In this document: positions 18,928-27,773 of the stretch, piece by piece
Layout of the letters: the number at the start of each line of letters is the position of its first letter
Position numbering within the stretch: the first letter of the stretch is position 1
Assembly: GCF_000732195.1 (NCBI RefSeq)
Contig: NZ_JNNU01000008.1
Span: 186,001 to 250,000, forward strand
Reading direction: 5' to 3'
Source of the DNA: Neorhizobium vignae
GTDB taxonomy: Bacteria; Pseudomonadota; Alphaproteobacteria; Rhizobiales; Rhizobiaceae
DNA: 64,000 bases
The notes under the pieces: generated by a model
What the model was told of the DNA's origin: nothing
Seen by the model: the letters and a program-made list of their open reading frames with translations, nothing else
Databases searched by the model: none
Position numbers and translations under genes: made by a program

Positions 18928-19142
18928 GGGTCGCCGGAGCCCAGATCCTTCAAAAAGTCCGCCTCCCAGTTTGCGCCGCCGTTATCATCAAGCTCCCTGA
19001 AAATGCGCGCCGAAATACGGATGACCTCGCCCGGCACGGATTCAGCCGCTCCATATGACGGAACAAACAACTGCCACAACTGGTCATGGCAATCCTTCCG
19101 GCTGGCATCTTTCGCCACGATGGGCGACTTGCCATCATGCAT
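18849..19142 (-). pseudogene. N-terminal fragment of a small unknown protein, frameshifted
   Basis: It starts at ATG 19142, which overlaps the stop of the upstream fragment (ATGCATGA). The first 68 residues look genuine, with WQLFVPSYGAAESVPGEVIR and DNGGANWEADFLKDL, a pattern I associate with small uncharacterised rhizobial proteins. After DFLKDL the frame turns into Ser/Arg-rich shadow sequence, while a sensible continuation appears in the neighbouring frame from 18927. A frameshift is therefore likely. Confidence 0.45.
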
Positions 19143-19389
19143 GTTCCGGCTTGGCGGGGGGGTGCACATCGAACAGGCCATAGAGCGTGTCGAGGGCGGC
19201 ACTGGTCGCCTGGTTGCTTTCCGGATCAAAGCCGCTGCGATGGAATTCGAAGTTGCCTCCGACACGCTGCACGAGTTCCTGCATGTCGAGAGAGATACGA
19301 TCATCTCTTTTCTTGCGTCCTGCGAAAGGCGCGAAGCAAGCGACCGGGCGCCCGCCCGCGCACTGTGCCGCGCCACGAAGGCAGACCGT
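19135..19389 (-). pseudogene. fragment of a small unknown protein lacking a start
   Basis: An open stretch of 84 codons from a TAA at 19390-19392 to a TGA at 19135-19137. The sequence is protein-like in this frame only (SLDMQELVQRVGGNFEFHRS, then a segment ending in TLYGLFDVHPPAKPEHA) but has no start codon before Met36, so the 5' end seems lost to a frameshift. It overlaps the next fragment's ATG by a few bases, suggesting the two were once a translationally coupled pair. Function unknown. Confidence 0.4.
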
Positions 19390-19470
19390 TTATCTTTTCG
19401 TCCGGAGACGCCCTGATCACCGACGGTCTCTACCGATTTTTGACAACGGATCCCAATAGGTAGATTGGGC

Positions 19471-20055
19471 CTAAGTGGTTATCAAATGGAGGACTGTGCG
19501 CGTCACGTCATCAATGCCATTCGTTGCGTCGATACGTCGGAGTAGCCGGCGTTTCTCGTAGAAAGGAGAGAGCGCGGCAGTGGCTGTCAAAAACTCTTCT
19601 ACCCTCCGCTTCAGGACGTCCGGGTTGTCGTCCGATCGAATCGGGCTTGCCGTGGAGCGCGATTGCTCCGCCCGCTTTGCGATGCGCTGTTCCAGGCGAT
19701 CGACCGGAATATCGAAAAGGATGACATGATCGAGGGGCAACTCCTTTCTGTTCAGGAGAGTCTCCAGAGCCTCGGCCTGGGCCACCGTACGCGGAAACCC
19801 GTCAAGGATGAAGCCTGCCGCGGCGGTACCATCGCTCAGGCTCTCTTCGACGAGACCGATGACGACATCGTCGGGTACGAGTTCGCCGGCATCCACCGCC
19901 GCCTTGGCCTGGAGCCCGAGCGCTGTCCCGGTCTTGATGGCATGACGTAGGAGATCACCTGTCGAGATATGCCGCAGGCCACGTTCGCTGACGAGCTTTT
20001 CCGCCTGCGTGCCCTTTCCGGAGCCGGGCGGGCCAATGAAGACAAGACGCGCCAT
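19471..20055 (-). CDS. adk: adenylate kinase (short form)
   Basis: A 194-residue enzyme that interconverts 2 ADP with ATP and AMP. Start set at ATG 20055 (MARLVFIGPPGSGKGTQAEK), 3 bases after the upstream stop. P-loop GPPGSGKGT at 8-16, the AMP-binding HISTGDLLR region and the GFPRT motif are intact; the LID domain is the short non-zinc type, giving about 190 rather than 214 residues. It is the last gene of a catabolic operon containing an AMP-forming CoA ligase, so it may remove AMP made by that ligase. Genomes of this group normally also have a housekeeping adk near ribosomal genes, so this is probably a second copy. Confidence 0.92.
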   Translation of the reverse strand: MARLVFIGPPGSGKGTQAEKLVSERGLRHISTGDLLRHAIKTGTALGLQAKAAVDAGELVPDDVVIGLVEESLSDGTAAAGFILDGFPRTVAQAEALETLLNRKELPLDHVILFDIPVDRLEQRIAKRAEQSRSTASPIRSDDNPDVLKRRVEEFLTATAALSPFYEKRRLLRRIDATNGIDDVTRTVLHLITT

Positions 20056-20057
20056 GA

Positions 20058-21515
20058 TCAGATCCCCATGCACATGTATTTGATCTCGAGATAGTCATCC
20101 AACCCGTATTTCGAGCCTTCGCGACCGTTCCCGCTTTCCTTCACACCGCCGAACGGAGCGACTTCCGTCGAAATCATCCCTTCATTGATACCGACGATCC
20201 CGTATTCAAGCGCCTCGGCGACCCGCCAGACCCTGGAAATGTCGCGGCCGTAGAAGTAGGCGGCAAGTCCGAATTGGGTGTCATTGGCAAGCGCGATCGC
20301 TTCGCTTTCTGTCTCGAAACGGAAGATCGGAGCGACCGGCCCGAAGATCTCTTCCCCGAAGATCTGCGATTGTGGCGAGACGTCGGCGATCACCGTCGGC
20401 TGATAGAAGCTGTGGCCCAGCGCGTGACGCTTACCGCCGGCGACTACCCGACCGCCATGCTCCAGAGCATCCGAAACAAGCTCCTCGACTTTCGCAACGG
20501 CCTTATCGTCGATCAGTGGGCCGATCTGGACGCCGGGCGCAAATCCGTCGCCGACGGTCAACCGGGAGACCGCTTCAGAAAGCCGGCTGACGAAGGCGTC
20601 ATATATGCCGCTCTGGACGAGGAAGCGGTTGGCGCAGACGCAGGTCTGACCCGCATTGCGATATTTCGAGACGATCGCACCCTTGACCGCGGCCTCGACG
20701 TCCGCGTCGTCGAAGACGATGAAGGGCGCATTTCCGCCAAGCTCCATCGACGTGCGCTTCACGGTCGCCGCGCACTGCGCCATCAGCACCTTGCCGATTT
20801 CCGTCGAACCGGTGAAGCTCAGCTTTCGTACGATCGGGTTGGATGTCAACTCGCCGCCGATCTCGCCGGCCGATCCGGTCACGCAGGACAGGACGCCCTT
20901 CGGCACACCGGCGCGTTCTGCAAGAACGCAAAGCGCCAATGCCGAGAGCGGAGTCTGGCTGGCCGGTTTGATGATCATGGAGCAGCCGGCCGCAAGTGCT
21001 GGCCCTGCTTTACGCGTGATCATCGCCGCCGGGAAATTCCAGGGCGTGATCGCGGCGCAGACACCGATCGGCTGCTTGATGATGACGATGCGCTTGTCGG
21101 ATGTGGGAGCGGGGATCGTGTCGCCATAGACCCGTTTCGCCTCCTCACCGAACCACTCGATATAGGAGGCCGCATAGGCGATCTCACCCTTGGCTTCCGC
21201 CAGTGGCTTGCCCTGTTCTGCCGTCATGATGGCGGCTAGATCGTCCTGGTGTTCGATCAGCAGATCGAACCATTTTCGCAGGATGGCGGCGCGTTGCTTT
21301 GCCGAAAGCGCCTTCCAATCGGACTGCGCCCTTTCGGCGCTTTCGATCGCCCGCCGTGTTTCCACGGCGCCCATGCGCGGAACCGCCGCGACCACGGAAC
21401 CGTCGGCAGGGTTGGTGACGTCGAATACCCGGCCGTCATCCGCGTGATGCCATTCACCGCCGATAAAGCACTGGTCGCGCAGGAGCGATGGATCCTTGAG
21501 AATGAGAACTGCCAT
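20058..21515 (-). CDS. gabD: NAD(P)-dependent succinate-semialdehyde-type dehydrogenase
   Basis: A 485-residue aldehyde dehydrogenase with the GabD signature. The cofactor region is ITPWNFPAAMITRK; catalytic Glu258 lies in MELGGNAPF and catalytic Cys292 in NAGQTCVCANR, and the C-terminal end has FGGVKESGNGREGSKYGLDDYLEIKY split across the expected motifs. It should oxidise succinate semialdehyde or a substituted analogue to the acid. It lies between a thioesterase and adk in the leftward operon that also encodes an iron alcohol dehydrogenase, a pair that together converts 4-hydroxyacids via the semialdehyde to a dicarboxylate. Exact aldehyde unproven. Confidence 0.88.
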   Translation of the reverse strand: MAVLILKDPSLLRDQCFIGGEWHHADDGRVFDVTNPADGSVVAAVPRMGAVETRRAIESAERAQSDWKALSAKQRAAILRKWFDLLIEHQDDLAAIMTAEQGKPLAEAKGEIAYAASYIEWFGEEAKRVYGDTIPAPTSDKRIVIIKQPIGVCAAITPWNFPAAMITRKAGPALAAGCSMIIKPASQTPLSALALCVLAERAGVPKGVLSCVTGSAGEIGGELTSNPIVRKLSFTGSTEIGKVLMAQCAATVKRTSMELGGNAPFIVFDDADVEAAVKGAIVSKYRNAGQTCVCANRFLVQSGIYDAFVSRLSEAVSRLTVGDGFAPGVQIGPLIDDKAVAKVEELVSDALEHGGRVVAGGKRHALGHSFYQPTVIADVSPQSQIFGEEIFGPVAPIFRFETESEAIALANDTQFGLAAYFYGRDISRVWRVAEALEYGIVGINEGMISTEVAPFGGVKESGNGREGSKYGLDDYLEIKYMCMGI

Positions 21516-21538
21516 TGGACTATCCTTCTCTTTTTGAA

Positions 21539-21982
21539 TCAGGCTTGAGCGGCAAGCGGCTCGAGCAGCCGTCTTGCGGTGTCGCCGAAAGGAACGGGTC
21601 GGCGCGACAGACGGTCGACGTTCACGTGGATGAAAAATCCTTCGGCGGCGGCCGCGTCCTCGTCATTGCGGAACAGGCCGATTTCGTAGCGAACCGAGGA
21701 ACTGCCGAGCTTTCCCACCCTGATGCCCGCCGTTACGCGATCGGGAAAGGCCATCTCGGCATAATAGCGGCAACCCGTTTCCACCACGAGAAACACCTCT
21801 GCGCCGTTCTTGATGTCGAGCACTTCGTTTTCGATGAGATAGGCATTCACCGCCGTGTCGAACAGGCTGTAATGCACTACATTGTTCATGTGCCCGTAGA
21901 TGTCGTTGTCCGACCAGCGCAGGCCGATCTCCCGGAAAACCTTGTAGCCCGAACGACTTGAAGGGATTGGACGTTCCGCCAT
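21539..21982 (-). CDS. acyl-CoA thioesterase, 4HBT hotdog family
   Basis: A 147-residue hotdog-fold protein. The motif RWSDNDIYGHMNNVVHYSLF near residue 22 holds the catalytic Asp region and the GHMNN turn of the YbgC/FcbC-like thioesterases. Its start directly follows the stop of the iron alcohol dehydrogenase, so they are co-translated. It should release a free acid from a CoA ester, either at the end of a CoA-dependent route or to recycle CoA from dead-end intermediates. Substrate unknown. Confidence 0.85.
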   Translation of the reverse strand: MAERPIPSSRSGYKVFREIGLRWSDNDIYGHMNNVVHYSLFDTAVNAYLIENEVLDIKNGAEVFLVVETGCRYYAEMAFPDRVTAGIRVGKLGSSSVRYEIGLFRNDEDAAAAEGFFIHVNVDRLSRRPVPFGDTARRLLEPLAAQA

Positions 21983-23143
21983 TTACCAGGCCGCCTTGTA
22001 GATGGAGAGCGCATCCGCCTCGCCGACCTCGCGCGGGTTGTTGACGAGGAGGCGCGTCTGTTTCATGGCGTCACGGGCCATTCCCGCCAGATGCTCCTCG
22101 CCTATGCCGACGTCGCGGAGTCTTCGCTGGAGGCCGAGCCTGGCCGACAGTCCTGCAAGCTTTTCGATGAACGCCGCGCAACGACCCTGAGCCCCCTGCT
22201 CCGATGCCAGATCCGGAAAGGGGTCGGCCGCGATTTCGGCGTAGACCGAAGCGGCTTCGGGCGCGTTGAACCGCAGGACATGGGGAAGAACGAGCGCGTT
22301 GGACAGGCCATGCGGGATGTGGAACATGCCGCCGATCGGGTAGGCAAGGGCATGCACCGCGGCAACCGGAGAATTGGCAAAGGCCTGCCCGGCCAGCATC
22401 GATCCAAGCAGCATTGCACCGCGTGCGGCACGATCCTTGCCGTCGAAAACGGCCGCTTCGATATTCGCACCGAGAAGCTGGAGGGCCTGACGCGCCAGCA
22501 TTTTCGACAGCGGATTGTTGTTGGCGCTCTTCGAGGCATAGGCTTCGATCGCGTGGACCATGGCATCGACGCCCGTGGCGGCCGTGATATGGGCAGGAAG
22601 GCCAAGCGTCAGATCCGCGTCGAGGATCGCGATATCGGGCAGGATGATCGGTGACGACACGCCACGCTTCTCGTCGCCGCCGACGGTAATGATGGAGACC
22701 GACGTCACCTCGGACCCTGTCCCGGCGGTCGTCGGGACGAGCGCCAGAGGCAATCGCGGCCCCTTTGCATTTCCGACCCCCCAGGCCCCATCGATATCCT
22801 CGCCCGAGCCGCAGAGAAGCGCCACGACCTTTGCGACGTCGAGCGAGGAGCCGCCACCGAAACCGATGATCCCGGTCGCACCAGCCGCCCTTGCCGCATC
22901 CGATGCCGCCATGACGGTGGCAAGCGACGGATCGGCCTCAACGCCGTCGAATACGACCGGCTCGATGCCCGACGCTTCAAGCGACGCCAGAGCCGGTTCG
23001 CATAATCCGAGTTTCCGCAAGCCAGGGTCGGTTACGAAGAGGATGCGCTGCCCGAGCTTCGTTCGGACGATACCGCCAATCTCGGCAGCCGCACCCGGCC
23101 GGAAGACTATCTGCGCAGTCGTGTTGAAAATGAACGGGTTCAT
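21983..23143 (-). CDS. iron-containing alcohol dehydrogenase
   Basis: A 386-residue group III alcohol dehydrogenase. NAD-binding GFGGGSSLDVAKVVALL lies near residue 95; metal ligands are expected in TGVDAMVHAIEAY and in HALAYPIGGMFHIPHGLSNA. The family includes 4-hydroxybutyrate dehydrogenase (BlcB/AttL, GbhD), maleylacetate reductase and lactaldehyde reductase. The adjacent semialdehyde dehydrogenase and the AttM-like lactonase elsewhere in the regulon make a 4-hydroxyacid dehydrogenase the most likely role. Maleylacetate reductase is a less likely alternative. Confidence 0.88.
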   Translation of the reverse strand: MNPFIFNTTAQIVFRPGAAAEIGGIVRTKLGQRILFVTDPGLRKLGLCEPALASLEASGIEPVVFDGVEADPSLATVMAASDAARAAGATGIIGFGGGSSLDVAKVVALLCGSGEDIDGAWGVGNAKGPRLPLALVPTTAGTGSEVTSVSIITVGGDEKRGVSSPIILPDIAILDADLTLGLPAHITAATGVDAMVHAIEAYASKSANNNPLSKMLARQALQLLGANIEAAVFDGKDRAARGAMLLGSMLAGQAFANSPVAAVHALAYPIGGMFHIPHGLSNALVLPHVLRFNAPEAASVYAEIAADPFPDLASEQGAQGRCAAFIEKLAGLSARLGLQRRLRDVGIGEEHLAGMARDAMKQTRLLVNNPREVGEADALSIYKAAW

Positions 23144-23168
23144 GCAGTTCTCCTATATCATCATCCGC

Positions 23169-24698
23169 TCAGGCAGCGGGGAGGCTCTCGCGAAGCTTCA
23201 CGCGCAGGATCTTGCCGGATCCCGTCCGGGGAATTTCGCTGACGACGAAAATCCGATCCGGAACCTTGTAGGCCGACAGGCGCTCCTTGCAGTGTGTCAG
23301 CAACGCGGCCTCATCGAAAGCGCTAGCATCCTTGAGAACGACGCATGCGATGGGAACCTCACCAAGCATGGTATGCGGCATGCCTATCACGGCGCAGTCC
23401 ATGACCGAGGGGTCGAGCAGGATCGTCTCTTCTATCTCGGCCGGCGCGATATTCTGCCCGCCTCGAATGATCAGTTCCTTCAGGCGGCCGGTAATCGTCA
23501 AAAAGCCGTTCGCATCGGACTTGGCGAGATCGCCCGTGCGATACCAGCCGTCGACGACCGCTTTCTGCGTTTCCTGCGGCTTGTTGTGATACCCTTGCAT
23601 GAGGTTGGGCCCTTTGCAGATCAGCTCGCCCTCCATGCCGGCGGGGACGTCCAAACCTGTTTTCGGATCGACCACCCGAACGGCGAGCCCCGGCAACGGC
23701 AGACCGCAGGAACCGGGCACCCGCCAGCGGCCGGGCCAGTTCATGGTCACCATGGTGGATGTCTCGGTAATCCCGTAGCCATCGAGCAGGGGGACGCCGA
23801 AGAATTCTTCGAAATCGTTGTTCAGCGTGCCGGGCAGGATCGCGCCGGCGGACACGCAGAGCCTGACCGACGACAGCAGTTTCTCGCCGCTCGCCTGGCA
23901 GGCGGACAGGAAATAATGGAAGACCGTCGGCACGCCGGGCATGAAGGTGAACCGCCCCGTGCGGAGCAGTTCGGTCGCCTGCGTGGTGGAGAATTTCTCC
24001 ATGATGTATTCGCTGGCGCCCGTCGCGATGATCGAAAGCACCGCGATGTTCAGCGCGTAGGAATGATAGAGCGGAAGCGTGTTGAGAACGACATCCTCTT
24101 CGTTCATCCCTGCAATCGGCGTCCAGCAGGCCGCCGTCACCCAAAGCATGGATCTCGTCGAAAGAAGTACGCCCTTGGGCTGCCCGGTCGTTCCCGACGT
24201 GTAGACGATGTAGGCGGGTCGATCGACATCCGGATCGTCCTCGAAACCGGGCGACTGCGGCCGCTCAAGACAATCGAATCCAGAAGCCGGATCTGCATCG
24301 ATCACGATGACAGAGCGATCGAGCCGCGACAGGACGGCGTCCACCATCGGCCGCTTTTCGGGCACGCTCACGAGCACTGTGCATTCGGCATCCGTCAAGC
24401 GATAGGCAAGCTCGGCCTCGGTGGATTCGATGCTCACAGGGACGGAAATCCCTCCGGCCCTTACGACGGCGAGGCAGGCGACGACCCAGTTGACCGAGTT
24501 CGGCAGGAAGATCGCGACGGTCTGCCCCTTCTGAAGCCCCGAAGCGGCAAAGTGCGCCGCCAGAGCCTCGGTTTCCGCATCGAGCTGCGGATAGGTGATT
24601 GCCCGCTTCCGGTCCTCGAAGGCCATCTTTTCAGGATACAGGCGCGCATTCCGTCGGAGTATCTCCCCGACGGGCGCGATCAGATCGAAGTGTATCAT
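23169..24698 (-). CDS. AMP-forming acyl-CoA synthetase (ligase)
   Basis: A 509-residue ANL-superfamily enzyme. Start at ATG 24698 because GGGAGGAG stands just before it; an upstream ATG adds 12 unlikely residues. ATP/AMP motif YTSGTTGQPKG at 166-176, GYGITETS, the YRTGDLA hinge region and the catalytic lysine near the end in PRTGSGKILRVKL are all intact. It should activate an imported carboxylate with ATP and CoA, giving AMP and pyrophosphate. The branched-chain-type ABC importer in the same regulon commonly carries aromatic or short-chain carboxylates, which fits. Substrate not determinable; furoate-, benzoate- and short-acid-type ligases all look like this. Confidence 0.9.
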   Translation of the reverse strand: MIHFDLIAPVGEILRRNARLYPEKMAFEDRKRAITYPQLDAETEALAAHFAASGLQKGQTVAIFLPNSVNWVVACLAVVRAGGISVPVSIESTEAELAYRLTDAECTVLVSVPEKRPMVDAVLSRLDRSVIVIDADPASGFDCLERPQSPGFEDDPDVDRPAYIVYTSGTTGQPKGVLLSTRSMLWVTAACWTPIAGMNEEDVVLNTLPLYHSYALNIAVLSIIATGASEYIMEKFSTTQATELLRTGRFTFMPGVPTVFHYFLSACQASGEKLLSSVRLCVSAGAILPGTLNNDFEEFFGVPLLDGYGITETSTMVTMNWPGRWRVPGSCGLPLPGLAVRVVDPKTGLDVPAGMEGELICKGPNLMQGYHNKPQETQKAVVDGWYRTGDLAKSDANGFLTITGRLKELIIRGGQNIAPAEIEETILLDPSVMDCAVIGMPHTMLGEVPIACVVLKDASAFDEAALLTHCKERLSAYKVPDRIFVVSEIPRTGSGKILRVKLRESLPAA

Positions 24699-24721
24699 GT
24701 TGGCTCCTCCCAATCCTCCTG

Positions 24722-25477
24722 TTAGACCATGCAAAAGCCGCCATTGACACTGATCACCTGCCCCGTAATCCAGGACGAGGCGCCAGCGGCGAGGAATGTT
24801 ACCATGGGTGCGACGTCGTCCGGCTTGCCGATGCGGCGCAGAGGATAAGCCTTGACGATCTTCTCCCGGTTTTTCTCAAGGAAGTCCGGGTCGGAATGAG
24901 ATGTCTCGATCAGGCCGAGCGAGACCGTATTGACGGTGATGTTGTTGCGCCCGAATTCGCGGGCAAGCGACTTTCCGAGAGCGATCGTGCCACCGCGTGC
25001 CGCCGCCGCCAGCGCGAGGTTCGCCTCGCCGATCCGGGAACTGTCTCCGACGAGATTGATGATGCGGCCGGAATTCTGCGCGATCATCAACGGCGCCACC
25101 TCGTGGCAGCAATTGATCGCGCCATACAGGCACACGTCGACCTGTTGTTTCCAGTCCTCCGGTGTCGAATCCACGAAGCGCTGATATTTTACGTAGCCGG
25201 CATTGTTGACGAGGACGTCGACCGTGCCGAAATCCGCCTTGACCGCAGCGACCATTGCCTTCACCTGGCCATTGTCGCTGATATCCGCCTTGTAGGCCTT
25301 CGCCTTGCCGCCGTTTGCCTCGATGGAAGAGACGACCGCTTCGGCCTCATCTTTCGACCGGCTGTAGTTCACCGCGATGGTGGCCCCTTCTGCAGCAAGC
25401 GCGCGGGCGATATCTCCTCCGACGTCCCTGCCGCCGCCTGTGACCAGCGCCACCTTGCCGTTCAGATTGGTTTCCAT
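24722..25477 (-). CDS. short-chain dehydrogenase family protein with altered catalytic residues
   Basis: A 251-residue Rossmann protein. The cofactor loop TGGGRDVGG (13-21) and NNAG (91-94) are intact, but the usual Tyr-x3-Lys catalytic pair is replaced: in the helix LALAAAARGGTIALGKS the positions read Ala157 and Arg161. It may therefore bind NAD(P) without classical ketoreductase activity, or use a different mechanism. It sits 23 bases upstream of the CoA ligase in the same operon. The C-terminal NGGFCMV and WITGQVISVNGG are typical of the family. The reaction is unknown. Confidence 0.85.
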   Translation of the reverse strand: METNLNGKVALVTGGGRDVGGDIARALAAEGATIAVNYSRSKDEAEAVVSSIEANGGKAKAYKADISDNGQVKAMVAAVKADFGTVDVLVNNAGYVKYQRFVDSTPEDWKQQVDVCLYGAINCCHEVAPLMIAQNSGRIINLVGDSSRIGEANLALAAAARGGTIALGKSLAREFGRNNITVNTVSLGLIETSHSDPDFLEKNREKIVKAYPLRRIGKPDDVAPMVTFLAAGASSWITGQVISVNGGFCMV

Positions 25478-25543
25478 TGCATGTCTCCTTGGTAATGGGA
25501 TGCTGCCTCTGCAGCACGCGTGTTGACTGGTTCGGCGCGGCTT

Positions 25544-26311
25544 TCAGCGGCCCCTGAACCGTGGCGGACGCTTCTCGCCGAACGCCTTGCGTCCCTCGGC
25601 GTAGTCGTGGCTCGAACTTGCCTCGTCGATCAGCCTGTCCGCTTCGGTCTCATCGAGATTGCCCCGGGCGCAGCCATTGAGGATGAACTTGGCTCCCCTG
25701 ATCGTGAGGGGTGCATTGGCGGCCATGGCATTGGCACGATCGAGGGCAGCAGCGGTCGCATCGTCCGCCAACTCGTCGATGAAGCCATTGCCAAGCGCCT
25801 CGTCGGCGGTGAAGCGCTTGGCCGAATAGAGTATCCGCTTCGCTTCGGTGACGCCGACGAGCGAAAACAGCTTTTTGGTCGCCGATACGCCGTAGACGAT
25901 CGACAGGCGTGCGGCGGGAATGCCGAACACGGCGCTCTCCTCCGCGATCCGGAAATCGCAGGACATCGCCAGATGCGCGGCACCTCCGAGGCAATAGCCG
26001 CGCAGGACAGCGATCGTGGGCTTGGAAACCTCGTAGATCGCGTCACCCGCCGCGTCGACGGCGACCTCGTAACGAGCGCTTTCCTCGGCACCGCCCCTCA
26101 CCGCATCGAATTCGCTGATGTCGGCGCCTGCCGAAAAGTCGGCGCCAGCACCCGTCAACAGAATGGCGCGGATATCCGCATCGGTGTCGAATGCGCGGAA
26201 CCGCTCCGCAAGCTCGCACCACATCGCATAGGTCACGGCGTTGCGCTGCTTTGGCCGGTTCAGCGTGACGATGGCGATGCCATCGGATTTCTCGACCAGA
26301 ATGTCACTCAT
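25544..26311 (-). CDS. enoyl-CoA hydratase/isomerase family protein
   Basis: A 255-residue crotonase-fold protein. Start at ATG 26311 (MSDILVEKSDGIAIVTLNRP), preceded by AGGAGAG; an upstream in-frame ATG would add 30 non-homologous residues. The oxyanion-hole segments AGADISEFD (61-69) and GYCLGGAAHLAMSCD (105-119) are present. The position of the first catalytic glutamate of hydratases (P-E) reads P132-A133, so hydration is not assured; CoA-ester hydrolase or isomerase activity is possible, as in the HmfE-type enzyme of furoate degradation. Second gene of the leftward operon. Confidence 0.85.
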   Translation of the reverse strand: MSDILVEKSDGIAIVTLNRPKQRNAVTYAMWCELAERFRAFDTDADIRAILLTGAGADFSAGADISEFDAVRGGAEESARYEVAVDAAGDAIYEVSKPTIAVLRGYCLGGAAHLAMSCDFRIAEESAVFGIPAARLSIVYGVSATKKLFSLVGVTEAKRILYSAKRFTADEALGNGFIDELADDATAAALDRANAMAANAPLTIRGAKFILNGCARGNLDETEADRLIDEASSSHDYAEGRKAFGEKRPPRFRGR

Positions 26312-26410
26312 GTCCTGCTCGTCTCTCCTGCCGACCGCAGCTGTTGCCGGCTGCTCATGCCATGGTGGGGTTGAGTGCCCGGCGCAGTGAAAGCCGGGCA
26401 CTGCTTTCGC

Positions 26411-27619
26411 TCACTTCTTGACCAGCGGGCACTTGCTCTCGGAAAGCGGTCGGAAAGCCTTGTCGCCTGGAATGGTGGTGACGAGCTTCAGCAGGTCCCA
26501 TTCGCTCTTGGATTCAGACGGCGCCTTGACCTGATAGACATACATGTCATGAACCATCCGGCCGTCGTCGCGGATCTTGCCGCCCTTGGCAAAGAAGTCA
26601 TTGACCGGCGTTTCCTTCATTTTCGCCATCACCTGTTTTGTATCCGTCGTACCGGCGGCCTTCACGGCCTGCAGGTAGTGCGTCGTCGAGGAATAATCTC
26701 CCGCGTCGCCCATATGCGGCGGACGCCCGACACGCGCCTGGAACTTCTTGGCGAAGGCGCGGGTCTCGTCATCGCGATCCCAGTAGAATGCGTTGGTGAG
26801 GATCATGCCCTGCGCGGTTTCGAGCCCGAGCGAATGGACGTCGGTATCCCAGACAAGCAGGCCTGCAACCGTCTTGCCAGACGACGCAAGCCCGAATTCG
26901 GCGGCGGATTTCACTGCATTGACGAAGGTCGTGCCGGAGCCGGCCATAGCGACGACATCGGCGGGCGATGCCTGGGCCTGCAACATGAATGCGCTGTGGT
27001 CGGAGGTTTCGATCGGATAGCGGACGGCACCCGACACGGTCCCGCCGTTTGCCTTGACGATCAGGCTTGCATCGGCTTCCAGCGCATGGCCGAAAGCATA
27101 GTCGGCAGTCAGGAAGTACCAGTTTTTCTTGCCTTCGCGGATCAGCTCGTTGGCGGTGCCATTGGCCAGCGCATAGGTGTCGTAGGAATAGTGAATGCTG
27201 TTGGGCGTGCAACTGTCATTCGTCAGACGCGACGTGCCGGAACCGTTGACGATCGCGATCTTGTCCTGATCCTTGGCAACCTGCGTCACCGCCAGCGCAA
27301 TGCCGGAATTGATCAGATTGTTGATCATCCTCACGCCCTGCGACTCGTACCACTGACGGGCGGTCGAGACGGCCACTTCCGGCTTGTTCTGGTGATCGGC
27401 CACGAGGACTTCCACCGGACGGCCGAGGACCTTTCCGCCGAAATCCTCTACCGCCATCTTCACGGCGGCAATCGCGCCATCCCCGGCTTCATGCGAGAAC
27501 TGACCGCTGACATCGGTCAGGACGCCGATCCGGATCGGCCCCGTATCTTGGGCCTGTGCCTGAATGCCCATCGCGCCCAAAGCCACGGCGCACGACAGCA
27601 AAATTCTTAAGCGCTTCAT
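26411..27619 (-). CDS. branched-chain-type ABC importer substrate-binding protein
   Basis: A 402-residue periplasmic binding protein of the HAAT family. Start at ATG 27619, behind GGGAGGA; a Sec signal peptide covers about residues 1-23 (hydrophobic core ILLSCAVALGAMGIQAQA). The mature start IRIGVLTDVSGQFSHEAG and VVVADHQNKPEVAVS-type strands follow the LivJ/aromatic-acid pattern. First gene of the leftward catabolic operon and divergent from livGFHM, the only matching membrane components nearby. Family members bind amino acids, amides or aromatic and aliphatic carboxylates. Confidence 0.92.
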   Translation of the reverse strand: MKRLRILLSCAVALGAMGIQAQAQDTGPIRIGVLTDVSGQFSHEAGDGAIAAVKMAVEDFGGKVLGRPVEVLVADHQNKPEVAVSTARQWYESQGVRMINNLINSGIALAVTQVAKDQDKIAIVNGSGTSRLTNDSCTPNSIHYSYDTYALANGTANELIREGKKNWYFLTADYAFGHALEADASLIVKANGGTVSGAVRYPIETSDHSAFMLQAQASPADVVAMAGSGTTFVNAVKSAAEFGLASSGKTVAGLLVWDTDVHSLGLETAQGMILTNAFYWDRDDETRAFAKKFQARVGRPPHMGDAGDYSSTTHYLQAVKAAGTTDTKQVMAKMKETPVNDFFAKGGKIRDDGRMVHDMYVYQVKAPSESKSEWDLLKLVTTIPGDKAFRPLSESKCPLVKK

Positions 27620-27680
27620 CAATCCATCCTCCCAGATTTGGCGTCGAAGCTCCTCCACGAGCGTCGACGATAAACTTGCG

Positions 27681-27699
27681 CTATCATACTTTATGATAG
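27681..27699. promoter_or_regulatory. perfect palindrome, putative operator
   Basis: CTATCATA-CTT-TATGATAG, 8-base perfect arms around a 3-base spacer, 62-80 bases upstream of the binding-protein start. It has no T-run, so it is not a terminator. Size and symmetry fit a dimeric helix-turn-helix regulator such as a GntR, TetR or MarR protein. It differs from the 17-base sequence shared with the other promoters, so a second regulator may act here. Confidence 0.5.
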
Positions 27700-27773
27700 G
27701 CATTGACCTCAGTCATGCTGCTATGCACAAGGCCATGCAATCAAGATAAACAGAATTTTTGCCGATACGCAAG

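Noticed and set aside
22560..24725. Open frame of about 720 codons antisense to the Fe-alcohol dehydrogenase and CoA ligase
   Set aside because: Shadow of two well-supported minus-strand genes; no start context and no recognisable domain.
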